Assembly (NCBI RefSeq): GCF_011927665.1
Contig: NZ_JAATJA010000002.1
Span: 744,001 to 808,000 of the forward strand
Direction of reading: 5' to 3'
DNA length: 64,000 nucleotides
DNA from: Desulfobaculum xiamenense
GTDB lineage: Bacteria; Desulfobacterota; Desulfovibrionia; Desulfovibrionales; Desulfovibrionaceae
Shown here piece after piece: positions 31,615 to 39,538 of the stretch. A program made the translations under genes and the position numbers. How positions within the stretch are numbered: position 1 is the first letter of the stretch; every line of letters starts with the position of its first letter. The notes below the pieces were generated by a model. It saw only the letters and a list, made by a program, of their open reading frames with translations. It did no database searches and was not told the origin of the DNA.

Positions 31615-33159
31615 ATGTTCGACAGCCTTTCAGACCGCCTGGAATCGGCATTCAAGAAGTTCAAGGGGCAGGGTCGCCTCGATGAGTCCAACATTCAGGA
31701 AGGCCTGCGCGAAGTTCGTCTGGCGCTTCTGGAAGCGGACGTCAATTTCAAGGTCGTCAAGGACTTCACCGAGCGCATCCGCGAGCGCTGCCTCGGGCAG
31801 GAGGTTCTGGGCAGCCTGACCCCCGGCCAGCAGGTCATCAAGATCGTCAATGAAGAGATGGTCGGCCTGCTCGGTGGCGAGACGCAGGACGTCGATCTGC
31901 GCGGCAAGCCCGCCGTCGTGATGATGGTCGGCCTGCAGGGCTCGGGCAAGACGACCTCCGCCGCAAAGCTGGCCCTGCACTTCCGCCGCCTGCGCAAGAT
32001 GAAGCCGTACCTCGTCCCCGCGGACGTGTATCGCCCCGCGGCCATCGACCAGTTGCAGACGCTGGGCCGTCAGTTGGACGTGCCCGTCTTCGCGTCCGAC
32101 ACGTCCATGGACCCCGTGGAGATCTGCCGCAAGGGCATCGAGGCCGCGCGCGAGGAGGGCTGCAACGTCGTCCTGCTCGACACCGCCGGTCGTCTCCACA
32201 TCGACGAAACGCTCATGGACGAGCTGGCCAACATCAAGGCCGCCTGCGCCCCCGGCGAGATTCTCTTTGTCGCCGACGCGATGATCGGCCAGGAGGCCGT
32301 CACCGTCGCCGAGGCCTTCAACGAGAAGCTCGATATCTCCGGCGTGGTGCTCACCAAGATGGACGGCGACGCCCGTGGCGGCGCGGCCCTGTCCATCAAG
32401 TCCGTGACCGGCAAGCCCATCAAGTTCGTGGGCATGGGCGAAAAGGTCAACGACCTCGAAGTGTTCCATCCTGACCGCGCTGCGTCGCGCATCCTCGGCA
32501 TGGGTGACATCCTCACCCTCATCGAGAAGGCGCAGACCACGATGGACCAGGAGGAAGCCGAGGCCATCGGCAAGAAATTTCAGCGCGCGGAGTTCGATTT
32601 CGAGGACTTCCGCACGCAGATGCGCCGGCTGAAGAAGCTCGGATCCCTCGAAGGCATCCTGAAGCTGCTTCCCGGCATGAAGGGCCTCAAGGAGAAGCTT
32701 GGCAACCTCTCCGTTCCTGACAAGGAAATGGGCCGCATCGACGCCATCATCAGTTCCATGACGATGGAGGAGCGCCGCAACCCCGCCATCATCAATGCCA
32801 GCCGCAAGGAACGCATCGCCCGTGGTTCCGGCGTGAGCGTCAACGACGTGAATCAGCTGGTGAAGAACTTCGAGCAGATGCGCAAGATGATGAAGCGGAT
32901 GATGGGCGGCGGCACCAAGGGCAAGACGCCCCGGATGCCGCGCATGCCCAAGGGTATGCCGGGTATGCCCGGAATGCCCAAGGGTCTGCCCGGAATGGGC
33001 GGCATGCCCGGTGGAATGCCGGGAATGTCCGGAATGCCTGGCATGGGCGACATGGGTGACGCCGAGGGAGGACGTGCATCCGCAGGTTCCACCAAGGCGA
33101 AGACCGAGCGCAAGAAGCGCAAGAAGACAGCCGGCAAGAACAAGAAGAAAAAGAAGTAA
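31615..33159 (+). CDS. ffh: Signal recognition particle protein Ffh
   Basis: 514 aa; the SRP GTPase that with 4.5S RNA targets nascent membrane proteins to FtsY. N domain (1-85), G domain with GLQGSGKTT, DTAGR, TKMDGDARGG, and a Met-rich M domain from about 300. Ordinary Ffh proteins are about 450 aa; here the M domain is followed by a 70-residue tail of Met-Pro-Gly repeats (RMPKGMPGMPGMPKG...) and a poly-Lys end. It leads a run of ribosome and translation genes. Confidence 0.97.
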   Translation: MFDSLSDRLESAFKKFKGQGRLDESNIQEGLREVRLALLEADVNFKVVKDFTERIRERCLGQEVLGSLTPGQQVIKIVNEEMVGLLGGETQDVDLRGKPAVVMMVGLQGSGKTTSAAKLALHFRRLRKMKPYLVPADVYRPAAIDQLQTLGRQLDVPVFASDTSMDPVEICRKGIEAAREEGCNVVLLDTAGRLHIDETLMDELANIKAACAPGEILFVADAMIGQEAVTVAEAFNEKLDISGVVLTKMDGDARGGAALSIKSVTGKPIKFVGMGEKVNDLEVFHPDRAASRILGMGDILTLIEKAQTTMDQEEAEAIGKKFQRAEFDFEDFRTQMRRLKKLGSLEGILKLLPGMKGLKEKLGNLSVPDKEMGRIDAIISSMTMEERRNPAIINASRKERIARGSGVSVNDVNQLVKNFEQMRKMMKRMMGGGTKGKTPRMPRMPKGMPGMPGMPKGLPGMGGMPGGMPGMSGMPGMGDMGDAEGGRASAGSTKAKTERKKRKKTAGKNKKKKK

Positions 33160-33241
33160 TCCCGGATCGTTGCGGGCATCGGTGTGTGCCCGGTTCCGGC
33201 TCGGATCGCGGTCGAGTGGCTGCGAGTTACGCGCAGACTGC

Positions 33242-33269
33242 TTGCATTTTCTTTCAATTGTAATACTAT
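33242..33269 (+). promoter_or_regulatory. Candidate promoter of the rpsP operon
   Basis: TTGCAT - 16 bases - TACTAT in a locally AT-rich stretch between ffh and rpsP. It would start transcription about 15 bases before the rpsP ATG region. Moderate match only. Confidence 0.35.
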
Positions 33270-33291
33270 CTATCAGAATGGGGGAAACCAC

Positions 33292-33540
33292 ATGGCTCTG
33301 AAACTGAGACTGACCCGCATGGGTTCCAAGAAGCGTCCCTTCTACAGGATTATCGCCGTCGAGAGCACCACGCGCCGTGATGGCCGTGCGCTTGATTTCC
33401 TGGGTCACTACAATCCCATGGTCAAGCCTGCTGAGATCGTCGTCGATTCCGAGAAGGTGCAGAAGTGGATGGAGCGCGGCGCCACGCCGTCCGACACCGT
33501 CCGTTCCCTGCTGAAAAAGGCCGAGTCTGCCAGCGAGTAG
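33292..33540 (+). CDS. rpsP: 30S ribosomal protein S16
   Basis: 82 aa, normal for bacterial S16: [20 protein letters not shown] at the N-terminus and FLGHYNPM in the middle. The start at 33292 follows GGGGGAAACCAC. Gene order rpsP - KH protein - rimM - trmD - rplS is the standard one. Confidence 0.98.
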   Translation: MALKLRLTRMGSKKRPFYRIIAVESTTRRDGRALDFLGHYNPMVKPAEIVVDSEKVQKWMERGATPSDTVRSLLKKAESASE

Positions 33541-33610
33541 CATCCGTTCGTACGGACACCACGCGGCGAAGTGTTCGCACACCCCGTCGATTCCCTAGCC
33601 GGAGGTCATC

Positions 33611-33844
33611 ATGTTGAAGGATCTGATTTCCTATATTGCGAAATCCTTGGTCGACAATCCTGAGGCGGTCGAGGTTTCGGAAATCGAGGGAGAGCAGACT
33701 TCGGTGATCGAGTTGAAGGTCGCCAAGGAAGACCTCGGCAAGGTGATCGGCAAGCAAGGCCGCACCGCCAGGGCCATGCGAACCATCATCGGGGCAGCCT
33801 CCACCAAGGCCCGAAAACGGGCCGTGCTGGAGATCATCGAGTAG
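33611..33844 (+). CDS. khpA: KH-domain RNA-binding protein (KhpA/YlqC type)
   Basis: 77 aa, a single type II KH domain with the nucleic-acid-binding loop [15 protein letters not shown]. Found between rpsP and rimM in many bacteria. It binds RNA in the cytoplasm; in Gram-positive bacteria it pairs with KhpB, whose gene is not in this window. Start preceded by CCGGAGGTCATC. Confidence 0.95.
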   Translation: MLKDLISYIAKSLVDNPEAVEVSEIEGEQTSVIELKVAKEDLGKVIGKQGRTARAMRTIIGAASTKARKRAVLEIIE

Positions 33845-33938
33845 GAACGCCGGCCTCGCGGCCAGCGGTTCCGTCTCGTGCTCCCATGAGCCGACACGCT
33901 CGTGGTGTGCCGTATACGGTACATGCGCGTATTCCGTG

Positions 33939-34565
33939 ATGAGCAAATCATTCGGCATGCAAGCCGGGAGCGGGAACCTCGTCCTCGTTGGCGAGGTGAC
34001 CAAACCTCATGGACTCAGGGGGGAAGTCTGCGTACGTCTGTACGCGGACTCCCCTTCTTTTTTTGATCTCGTGGACGTCGTCCACCTGCGTCCCGCAGCG
34101 GAAGCGCCAGCTCCCGATCCGGTACCCGCAGGTCGCGGCCGTCGTCCCGCTCGTCCGCAACCACCCCGCATGCGCCGTGTGCGCATCGTGTCGTGGCGCG
34201 AGCACAAGGGCATGGTACTGCTCGTCTTCGAAGGCGCGCAGGACCGTTCCGCCGCCGAAGCATTGCGCGGCAGCGAAATCCTCGTCCGCGAGACCGAACT
34301 TCCCGACCTCTCGGACGACGAGGTCTACATCCATCAGATCGAGGGACTTGCCGTGCGCCTGGAAGGCGGCGAGCCGCTCGGTGTCGTGCGCGAGGTGCTC
34401 ACGCCCGCGGGACAGGAAATCTGGGCCATCGAAACGCCGGACGGCCGCGAGGTCCTCTTTCCCGTGGCGGAGCAGTTCGTTCTCGCCGTTGATCTGGAGG
34501 CCGGATTCGTGGAGATAGCTCCGCCGCCCGGACTTCTCGATCTCTATCTTAGCGACGACGCCTGA
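33939..34565 (+). CDS. rimM: 16S rRNA processing protein RimM
   Basis: 208 aa. N-terminal beta-barrel (VGEVTKPHGLRGEVCV) and C-terminal PRC-barrel (EVYIHQIEGLAVRLEGGEPLG; EVLFPVAEQFVLAVDLEAGFVEI). It helps mature the 30S head with S19. A Pro/Arg-rich insert (about residues 54-80, AEAPAPDPVPAGRGRRPARP) interrupts the N-terminal barrel and is longer than usual. The start is taken at 33939; GTG at 33936 and ATG at 33957 are also in frame. Confidence 0.94.
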   Translation: MSKSFGMQAGSGNLVLVGEVTKPHGLRGEVCVRLYADSPSFFDLVDVVHLRPAAEAPAPDPVPAGRGRRPARPQPPRMRRVRIVSWREHKGMVLLVFEGAQDRSAAEALRGSEILVRETELPDLSDDEVYIHQIEGLAVRLEGGEPLGVVREVLTPAGQEIWAIETPDGREVLFPVAEQFVLAVDLEAGFVEIAPPPGLLDLYLSDDA

Positions 34566-34614
34566 CCCCTCGGGCCGCGCTACGCGGCACGGCCATCCCA
34601 AGGAAACGCTTCAC

Positions 34615-35904
34615 GTGAAGTTCCATATCGTCACTCTCTTTCCCGAGTTCTTCGATTCCCCCCTGTCCAGCGCCATGCTCGGCAAGGGGGCGGAGGAGGG
34701 ACTCGTGGCCTTCACCCGGACCAACCCGCGGGACTTCACCGAGGATCGCCACCGGACCGTGGACGACCGCCCCTACGGCGGCGGCCCCGGCATGGTCATG
34801 ATGTGCGAGCCGCTTTCCCGTGCGCTCGACAGTATCGAGACTCCCGGACGCATGCTGGCGCTCACCCCGCGTGGGCGTCCGCTCGATCAGGCTTTTGCGC
34901 GCGAGCTCGCCGCGCAGGAGAATCTGACGCTCATCTGTGGCCGCTACGAGGGCATCGACGAGCGCATCTTCGATCAGTATCCAATTGAGGGCGTCTCCGT
35001 GGGCGATTTCGTGCTCAACGGTGGCGAGGCCGCCGCGTTGTGCGTCATCGAGTCCGTGGCGCGGCTCGTGCCCGAGTTTATGGGCCACGAGGATTCCGGC
35101 GACGAGGAGAGCTTTTCGCACGGACTGCTGGAATATCCGCACTACACGCGGCCACCGGTCTTCCGTGGGCAGTCTGTTCCGGACATCCTGACCTGTGGCG
35201 ATCATGGCCGTATCGCCGCATGGCGCAGGCACAAGGCGCTGGAAGTCACCCTCGCCAACCGTCCGGACATTCTGGAACAAGCGTCGCTCACCGGCGACGA
35301 CATCGAGGTGCTTCGCGAAATTCGCGCTCAGGGCGGCATTGAAACGCTTGGGCGCAATTTGTACGTTGCGTTGCTACATGCACCGGTGCTCAATAAATTT
35401 GGGCAAACCGTTGCTGTGTCTTTGACAAACCTCGACGTTCACGATATAGCCCGCGTTTCGCGCACCTATGGTCTCGGGGGTTATTACATCGCAACGCCCC
35501 TGACCGATCAGCGCAATCTGCTCGAACGTCTCGTCGGGCACTGGGTCGACGGGCCCGGTCAGCGAGCGAACCGCGACCGGACCGACGCATTCGGAGCCAT
35601 CCGCACGGCCAGTGATCTTTTCGAGATCATCGCCGACGTGGAACGAAGAGCAGGGCAGAGGCCGGTTGTGGTGGCAACGACCGCCCGTGGCGCTGGCAAC
35701 GCGAGCGTGCCCGCCGTCAGACAATGGCTGGCGGACAAACCCGTGCTGCTGGTGATGGGTACGGCCTCCGGGCTGGCCCCGGAAGTGATGGAGGACGCCG
35801 ACGCGGTGTTGCGGCCCGTGCGCGGCATCGGAAGGTACAACCACCTCTCCGTTCGTTCGGCCACGGCCATTATCGTTGACCGCGTCCTCGGTGACGCGTA
35901 TTAA
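34615..35904 (+). CDS. trmD: tRNA (guanine-N1)-methyltransferase TrmD fused to a second SPOUT methyltransferase domain
   Basis: 429 aa with a GTG start. Residues 1-235 are TrmD, methylating G37 of tRNA: VTLFPEFFDSPLSSAMLGKG, the knot motif ICGRYEGIDERI and VSVGDFVLNGGEAAA. Residues about 240-429 are an additional SPOUT-like domain of the SAM-dependent RNA methyltransferase type (VALLHAPVLNKFGQ; YYIATPLTDQRNLLERL; MGTASGLAPEVM). TrmD alone is about 240 aa. The target of the second domain is unknown. Confidence 0.95.
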   Translation: MKFHIVTLFPEFFDSPLSSAMLGKGAEEGLVAFTRTNPRDFTEDRHRTVDDRPYGGGPGMVMMCEPLSRALDSIETPGRMLALTPRGRPLDQAFARELAAQENLTLICGRYEGIDERIFDQYPIEGVSVGDFVLNGGEAAALCVIESVARLVPEFMGHEDSGDEESFSHGLLEYPHYTRPPVFRGQSVPDILTCGDHGRIAAWRRHKALEVTLANRPDILEQASLTGDDIEVLREIRAQGGIETLGRNLYVALLHAPVLNKFGQTVAVSLTNLDVHDIARVSRTYGLGGYYIATPLTDQRNLLERLVGHWVDGPGQRANRDRTDAFGAIRTASDLFEIIADVERRAGQRPVVVATTARGAGNASVPAVRQWLADKPVLLVMGTASGLAPEVMEDADAVLRPVRGIGRYNHLSVRSATAIIVDRVLGDAY

Positions 35905-35948
35905 AATGTTTTCGGACGACGTAAAATATCCCGTGAAGGAGTTTTAAT

Positions 35949-36299
35949 ATGGACGCTATCCGTAAGATCGAGAGTGAACACCTCCGCCTGGACATTCCTC
36001 AGTTCAAGGCCGGTGACACCGTCAAGGTGCATCAGCGCATCATCGAGGGCGAGAAGGAACGCATCCAGGTGTTCCAGGGTGTTGTGCTGCGCGTGCAGCG
36101 CGGTACCCTTGACAGCACCTTCACCGTGCGCAAGGTTTCCGACGGCGTGGGCGTGGAGCGCATCTACCCCATGAACAGCCCCTTCATCGAGCGCGTTGAA
36201 GTGCTCGCCGAGGGCAAGGTTCGCCGTGGCCGCATTTACTACCTGCGTCAGCGCAAGGGTAAGGCTGCCCGCATCAAGACCAAGAACCAGTGGGATTAG
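35949..36299 (+). CDS. rplS: 50S ribosomal protein L19
   Basis: 116 aa, full length: GDTVKVHQRIIEGEKERIQ, FQGVVLRVQRG and the C-terminal RRGRIYYLRQRKGKAARIK. The start has AAGGAGTTTTAAT upstream. It forms the B6 intersubunit bridge region. Last gene of the rpsP-type run. Confidence 0.98.
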   Translation: MDAIRKIESEHLRLDIPQFKAGDTVKVHQRIIEGEKERIQVFQGVVLRVQRGTLDSTFTVRKVSDGVGVERIYPMNSPFIERVEVLAEGKVRRGRIYYLRQRKGKAARIKTKNQWD

Positions 36300-36362
36300 T
36301 TCCGCTGGATGCCGTCCGGCCGTCCCGGCCGGGGGCGCCGCAGGCGGCAGGAGACCGTATCC

Positions 36363-37001
36363 ATGCCGTTGCTTGCATGTGAGAGAATGGCCGGGGATTC
36401 CTATCCCCGGCCATTTGCAGGCGTAGACGAGGCCGGGCGGGGCTGTCTCGCCGGTCCGGTCGTCGCCGCCGCCGTCATTCTGCCCGAAAGGTTCGACCTT
36501 CCGGGTCTTGCCGATTCAAAAAAACTCACGGAAAAGAGACGTTCGGTTCTCGAACCGCTGGTCAAGTCGCAGGCCCTCGCGTGGGGCATCGGCGTGGCGT
36601 GGCCCGGCGAGATCGACAGCATTAATATCCTTCGCGCATCGCTGACGGCCATGTGCCGCGCGGTGGGCGTCCTTCGCATTCCCCCCGTTTTCCTCGCCGT
36701 GGACGGCAACCAGCCTGTTCCCCTCGATACGCCCCAGCAGACCGTGGTGGGCGGCGACGGGAAGATTCCGGCCATTTCCGCAGCATCCATCCTTGCCAAG
36801 ACCTTTCGTGACAGGCTCATGATCAAGCTCGATGTCCGCTATCCCGGTTATGGGTTTGCAGTGCACAAGGGCTATGGTACCAAGGTACATCTTGAGGCCA
36901 TCCGGAGGCTTGGGCCATGCCGGATGCATCGCATGACCTTCCGGGGCGTGCTTCCCGGAGAGACATCCAAGGAGGAGGCGCTGTGTCTGCCCGGCATCTA
37001 G
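36363..37001 (+). CDS. rnhB: Ribonuclease HII
   Basis: 212 aa; cleaves RNA in RNA-DNA hybrids and removes misincorporated ribonucleotides. Active-site motif [20 protein letters not shown] (Asp-Glu), then SKKLTEKRR, the third Asp in FLAVDGNQP, and [12 protein letters not shown]. The start at 36363 gives a normal N-terminus. It overlaps yraN by 19 bases. Confidence 0.96.
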   Translation: MPLLACERMAGDSYPRPFAGVDEAGRGCLAGPVVAAAVILPERFDLPGLADSKKLTEKRRSVLEPLVKSQALAWGIGVAWPGEIDSINILRASLTAMCRAVGVLRIPPVFLAVDGNQPVPLDTPQQTVVGGDGKIPAISAASILAKTFRDRLMIKLDVRYPGYGFAVHKGYGTKVHLEAIRRLGPCRMHRMTFRGVLPGETSKEEALCLPGI

Positions 37002-37390
37002 AAACCGGAGAGAAGGGCGAGCGCGCCGCAGAGGACTATCTGCGCGCGCACGGATATCGCGTCGTCGAACGCAATTGGCGCTGCCGTAGCGGCGAGTTGG
37101 ACCTCATCTGCGATCAGGGCGGCACCATCGTCTTCGTCGAGGTCAAGACGCGCACCAATGGCGCGATGGCCGACCCCTGCGGTGCCGTGAACCGCGCCAA
37201 GAAGGCCCGCCTCTCGCGGGCGGCGGGCGAGTACCTCACCATCCACGACGCGTGGGGACGCCCCTGCCGCTTCGACATGGTTTCCGTGCTCAACGGCACA
37301 AACGGCGACGCACCAGACATCGAGCATCTCGAAAATGCCTTCGAGCTGACGCATTCCGGCCTCGGGGCCTGTCCGTGGCAGCCCTGGTAG
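36983..37390 (+). CDS. yraN: YraN-family putative endonuclease
   Basis: 135 aa, UPF0102 family, with the restriction-endonuclease-like core [21 protein letters not shown] and the N-terminal [25 protein letters not shown]. Function in bacteria is unsettled; it commonly sits beside rnhB. The GTG start at 36983 is supported by GGAGGAGGCGCT just upstream and lies inside the end of rnhB. Confidence 0.9.
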   Translation: MSARHLETGEKGERAAEDYLRAHGYRVVERNWRCRSGELDLICDQGGTIVFVEVKTRTNGAMADPCGAVNRAKKARLSRAAGEYLTIHDAWGRPCRFDMVSVLNGTNGDAPDIEHLENAFELTHSGLGACPWQPW

Positions 37391-37475
37391 GCGAATCCTT
37401 TTCCATTGTCCCGCTGGGCGAAAGCGCGTACAGCCATCATTGCGGTCGCGCGTTTTGCATCGCTTACATCCCGAA

Positions 37476-38348
37476 ATGAAAGAACACGTCGTGAACGAAG
37501 AAGTTTTGCGCCCGGCGCTGTACGTCGTGGCAACTCCCCTTGGCAACGCCGACGATCTGTCGCCGCGTGCCCGTTTCGTGCTGGCCAATGCCGAGGTCGT
37601 CCTCGCGGAGGACACTCGTCGCGCAGGTCAGCTCTATCAGCGTCTTGATATTCCCTCGCACGGCTTCGTGAGCTTTCACGAGCACAATGAGGACCAGCGT
37701 GTGGAGCACGTCGTCTCCGCGCTGGAGGAGGGCAAGAGCGTGGCCATGGTGTCCGACGCGGGCACCCCGCTGTTGTCCGACCCCGGCTTCACGCTGGTGC
37801 GCGCCTGCCGCCAGCGGGGGCTGGCCGTGGTTCCCGTGCCGGGGCCGAGCGCACCGCTCACCGCCCTGTGCGCCTGCGGATTGCCACCCCTGCCGTTTAC
37901 TTTTCTCGGCTTCCTGCCCCGCAAGGATAGCGACAAGGTTCGGCTGCTCACCGCGCATGGGGCCACCGGGGCCACCCTCGTCTTCTTCGAGCGCAAGAAT
38001 CGCCTTATGGAGAGCCTCGCCGTCGCGGCGCAGGTTCTGGGCGCGCGCGAGGTGTGCATTGCACGGGAATTGACCAAGACGCATGAGGAATTTATATATG
38101 GTCGCTTGGACGACCTCGACGCTCTCGACGTCCCCATGCTTGGCGAATTCACCATCGTGATCGGCCCGCCGGCCGAGGTCGAGGTGGCCGAGCGCGATGA
38201 ACTGCTCGATGTGCTTCGCGAGGAACGCGAGCGCGGCGGCAAACCGCGTCAGGTCGTGCGCAGGGTGCTTGAGCGCGTGGAGGGATGGTCGTCCAAGGAC
38301 GTCTATGCGCTGTTGAATGAACTGGGGGACGAGACTCCACAGGAGTAG
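37476..38348 (+). CDS. rsmI: 16S rRNA (cytidine1402-2'-O)-methyltransferase
   Basis: About 290 aa, tetrapyrrole methylase fold. Motifs: LYVVATPLGNADDLSPRA, EDTRRAGQLYQRL, VSDAGTPLLSDPGF, VPVPGPSAPLTALCACGLP and FTFLGFLPRK. It methylates the ribose of C1402 in 16S rRNA. The ATG at 37476 is chosen; GTG at 37491 is another option. It is followed 21 bases later by the PTS genes. Confidence 0.95.
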   Translation: MKEHVVNEEVLRPALYVVATPLGNADDLSPRARFVLANAEVVLAEDTRRAGQLYQRLDIPSHGFVSFHEHNEDQRVEHVVSALEEGKSVAMVSDAGTPLLSDPGFTLVRACRQRGLAVVPVPGPSAPLTALCACGLPPLPFTFLGFLPRKDSDKVRLLTAHGATGATLVFFERKNRLMESLAVAAQVLGAREVCIARELTKTHEEFIYGRLDDLDALDVPMLGEFTIVIGPPAEVEVAERDELLDVLREERERGGKPRQVVRRVLERVEGWSSKDVYALLNELGDETPQE

Positions 38349-38369
38349 CCCCGAAACCCGGGAGGGCGA

Positions 38370-39176
38370 GTGGCCGAGGCTGGCGCGACAAGACGCACCG
38401 ATGCGGCCGGGCGAAGGGTATTCCCCAACGCCCGCGTGCTGCACGACTGCTTCGTGCGCACCCTTTTCGTGGGTGCGGGCTTCAACACGCGCGGCATGCA
38501 GAACGTGGGGCTGGCCAACGCCATGGACCCCGGCCTGCGGGCCATCTACGGCTCCGGCGAGCAGTTGCGCCGCGCGCGCAAGCGCTACGTTGGGCACTAC
38601 AACACGCATCCCTTCTGGACTCCGCTGCTGGTGGGCATATTCCTCGGCGTGGAGATGAAAATTTCGCGCGGGCTTCTGGCTCCCGAGAGCTTCGAGAGCC
38701 TGCGCGGCACCACGATCTATGCGCTGTCGGCCATCGGGGACTCGTTCTTCGGCGGCAGTGTGCTGGTTTTGTGGTCGCTGGCCACCTTCCTTCTGTGGGC
38801 GGCTGGCTATGGTTGGCTTGCCGTGGTACTGGGTGTGGTGTGCTTTCTGGCGCTTCAGGCCTTCAAGGCATACACCTTCTTTGCCGGGTTCCGTCAGGGC
38901 TTGCAGTTCGTGCATACCTTGAAGCGCTGGGATCTCATCAACTGGGGCCAGCGCGTCAAGATGCTGAACGCGGCCCTTGTGGTGCTGGTGTGGGTGCTGG
39001 CATGGCCGGAACCCTTCCTATGGTACGAGTGGCTGGCCGCGGTGCTCGCACTCGGGGGACTTGCCGGGGTGGTGTTCACCGCCGGGCTGTCCCGCGAGAT
39101 CATCGTGGCGCTGCTGGTGGCCGGGTATCTCGGCTACCCATGGCTGGAGCGCATCGTCGCGGGGCTTTTCTCGTGA
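38370..39176 (+). CDS. PTS mannose-family EIID component
   Basis: 268 aa membrane protein. The N-terminal half has the EIID hallmark NxRGMQNVGLANAMDPGLRAIYG and HYNTHPFWTPLLVGIFLGVE; the C-terminal half holds about four membrane segments. In complete mannose-type systems EIID pairs with EIIC, but no EIIA, EIIB or EIIC gene lies in this window; HPr and EI follow directly. The GTG start follows GGGAGGGCGA. Confidence 0.9.
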   Translation: MAEAGATRRTDAAGRRVFPNARVLHDCFVRTLFVGAGFNTRGMQNVGLANAMDPGLRAIYGSGEQLRRARKRYVGHYNTHPFWTPLLVGIFLGVEMKISRGLLAPESFESLRGTTIYALSAIGDSFFGGSVLVLWSLATFLLWAAGYGWLAVVLGVVCFLALQAFKAYTFFAGFRQGLQFVHTLKRWDLINWGQRVKMLNAALVVLVWVLAWPEPFLWYEWLAAVLALGGLAGVVFTAGLSREIIVALLVAGYLGYPWLERIVAGLFS

Positions 39177-39238
39177 CGGGCCGAATGAGAGATGACGACG
39201 ACGCCCATAGGGCGAGAACATACATTTTGGAGGATGCG

Positions 39239-39538
39239 GTGATCGAACCGGGAGCTGAGGAAGAAGGCTACCGAAGCGCCGAGGTCTGTGTGCGCAACGA
39301 GCTGGGGCTGCATGCCCGCCCCGCTGCGCGGCTGGCCCAGGAGGCGCAGCGGTTTGACGCTGAAATCAGGCTGGCGACGCAGGATCAGGAAGTGGATGCC
39401 AAGAGCATTCTGGACATTCTGACCCTTGCCGCGCCGCAAGGCTGCGGGCTGACGCTTCGGGCCAACGGGCACGACGCCACCGAGGCGCTGGCCGCGCTCA
39501 TCGAACTGTTCCGGACCCGCTTCGGCGAGGAGAAATAG
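39239..39538 (+). CDS. ptsH: Phosphocarrier protein HPr
   Basis: About 99 aa. His25 in ELGLHARPAARL is the phospho-acceptor, and Ser56 in DAKSILDIL sits 31 residues later, the same spacing as His15 and Ser46 in standard HPr. The GTG at 39239 is chosen because GGAGG stands five bases upstream; an ATG at 39185 would add 18 residues. The stop shares a base with the start of EI. Confidence 0.93.
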   Translation: MIEPGAEEEGYRSAEVCVRNELGLHARPAARLAQEAQRFDAEIRLATQDQEVDAKSILDILTLAAPQGCGLTLRANGHDATEALAALIELFRTRFGEEK

